Virus record (IMG/VR): IMGVR_UViG_3300044858_000718
Span: 1 to 23,447 of that record
Source: a virus
DNA length: 23,447 nt
Direction: 5' to 3' (one strand)
The notes below the pieces were generated by a model. The model saw only the letters and a program-made list of their open reading frames with translations. It was not told the origin of the DNA and did not search any database. The position numbers and the translations under genes were made by a program. Positions 22,948-23,447 of this stretch are shown here, piece by piece; within the stretch, counting starts at the first letter, position 1; the number at the start of each line of letters is the position of its first letter.

Positions 22948-23271
22948 ATGACAACTGGATTTGAATACAAAAACAATATCTTGCAGATCTCCAAGAGTCC
23001 TGCAGCTGAATTAGCATACTTCTTTGACTGGGTGAATTGGCTTGATGACGGCGATAACATTGCATCAGTCAGTTATACTATTCAAGCTCGTGCAAATGAC
23101 CCACAACCACTCACAAATCAGGGTCACGGAGTCCAAGGGACGAAGACATTCGTGAGTCTAAGTGGAGGACAAGTTGATAAGACGTATACTGTTACTGCGA
23201 CAGTTGAAACGGGAAACGGGCTCACTGACAGCAGATATTTCAAAGTTAATGTACAACACAGAAGCGCATAA
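22948..23271 (+). CDS. Small beta-rich phage structural protein (fibre-associated)
   Basis: A 107-residue protein whose AGGA site lies within the last codons of the preceding gene. It begins with KSPAAELAYFFDWVNWLDDG, followed by IASVSYTIQA, and ends with an Ig-like strand set (FVSLSGGQVDKTYTVTATVE, DSRYFKVNVQ). This 'Y-x-F-D-W-x-x-W-L-x-x-G-D-x-I ... L-x-G-G-x-x-x-x-Y-x-V-x' pattern is common among small phage structural proteins annotated as phage-fibre-type. It probably adopts an Ig-like fold in the tail tip or fibres. Confidence 0.7.
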   Translation: MTTGFEYKNNILQISKSPAAELAYFFDWVNWLDDGDNIASVSYTIQARANDPQPLTNQGHGVQGTKTFVSLSGGQVDKTYTVTATVETGNGLTDSRYFKVNVQHRSA

Positions 23272-23287
23272 TCATAAGGAAATGAAC

Positions 23288-23447
23288 ATGGCCACACCAA
23301 GAAAACCAACCGCATCACCTGATACTCAGTTCGCTGAGACTGAAAGTTTAGCTGCTCACGTAGCAGTATGCACAGTTCGATACGATAACTTAGAAAAACG
23401 CATTGAAGCAGTAGAAGCCAAAGTAGATGAAGTTATTGAAGAGATTT
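23288..23447 (+). CDS. Small coiled-coil protein, N-terminal part (cut by window end)
   Basis: The frame starts at ATG 23288 with AAGGA 8 bases upstream (an in-frame ATG at 23282 is too close to that site) and runs off the window after 53 codons. The sequence ESLAAHVAVCTVRYDNLEKR, then IEAVEAKVDEVIEEI, matches small phage proteins (DUF7201-like) in which a helix with V-C-x-x-R-Y-x-x-L-E-x-R is followed by a coiled coil and often a C-terminal membrane segment. They usually lie next to lysis genes, so a holin/endolysin cassette may follow outside the window. The membrane segment is not visible here. Confidence 0.6.
   Translation, partial: MATPRKPTASPDTQFAETESLAAHVAVCTVRYDNLEKRIEAVEAKVDEVIEEI

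Overview
The window is the late structural region of a tailed bacteriophage, most likely a siphovirus: there is a flexible-tail tape measure gene with a lambda-type frameshifted chaperone pair, and no sheath or contractile baseplate gene. Every gene I can support is on the plus strand, packed with short gaps or ATGA/TAATG overlaps. The DNA is AT-rich (roughly 60% by eye) and Shine-Dalgarno sites are mostly AAGGA or GGAG. The host cannot be named from this stretch. The lambda-like tape measure C-terminus and gpJ-like hub suggest a Gram-negative host, and the adhesin types resemble those of aquatic phages.

Layout. Bases 1-342 are the end of a probable portal gene. A scaffold (441-1100), the major capsid protein (1113-1946), a head-completion protein (1958-2467), a tail-terminator-like protein (2464-2856) and the major tail protein (2869-3369) follow. 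A clear intrinsic terminator lies after the major tail gene. Next come a small coiled-coil gene (3425-3598), the tail assembly chaperone G (3601-3900) with its -1 frameshift product GT (to 4157, through a GGGAAAG heptamer), an HK97 gp10-like protein, and a 1258-residue tape measure protein (4455-8231).

The tail tip (8243-16825) has two small tip proteins and then a gpJ-like hub that looks split. An N-terminal piece (9299-10042) and a C-terminal piece (14981-16825) are separated by a 1642-residue modular fibre (10039-14967). The fibre is a chain of beta-sandwich-like repeats into which two LamG-like domains and an FG-GAP/propeller-like region appear to be nested.

The final third (16840-23447) is a fibre and adhesin set: two paralogous small structural proteins, an intrinsic terminator, a fibre with a head-fibre-like repeat, a small structural protein, a PKD plus BspA-type leucine-rich-repeat protein, a 63-residue protein, a 681-residue protein made almost wholly of 31 units of exactly 20 residues, a beta-rich small protein, and the start of a small coiled-coil protein. 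No tRNA, CRISPR array, integrase, transposase or reverse transcriptase was seen. No gene-free stretch exceeds 100 bases.
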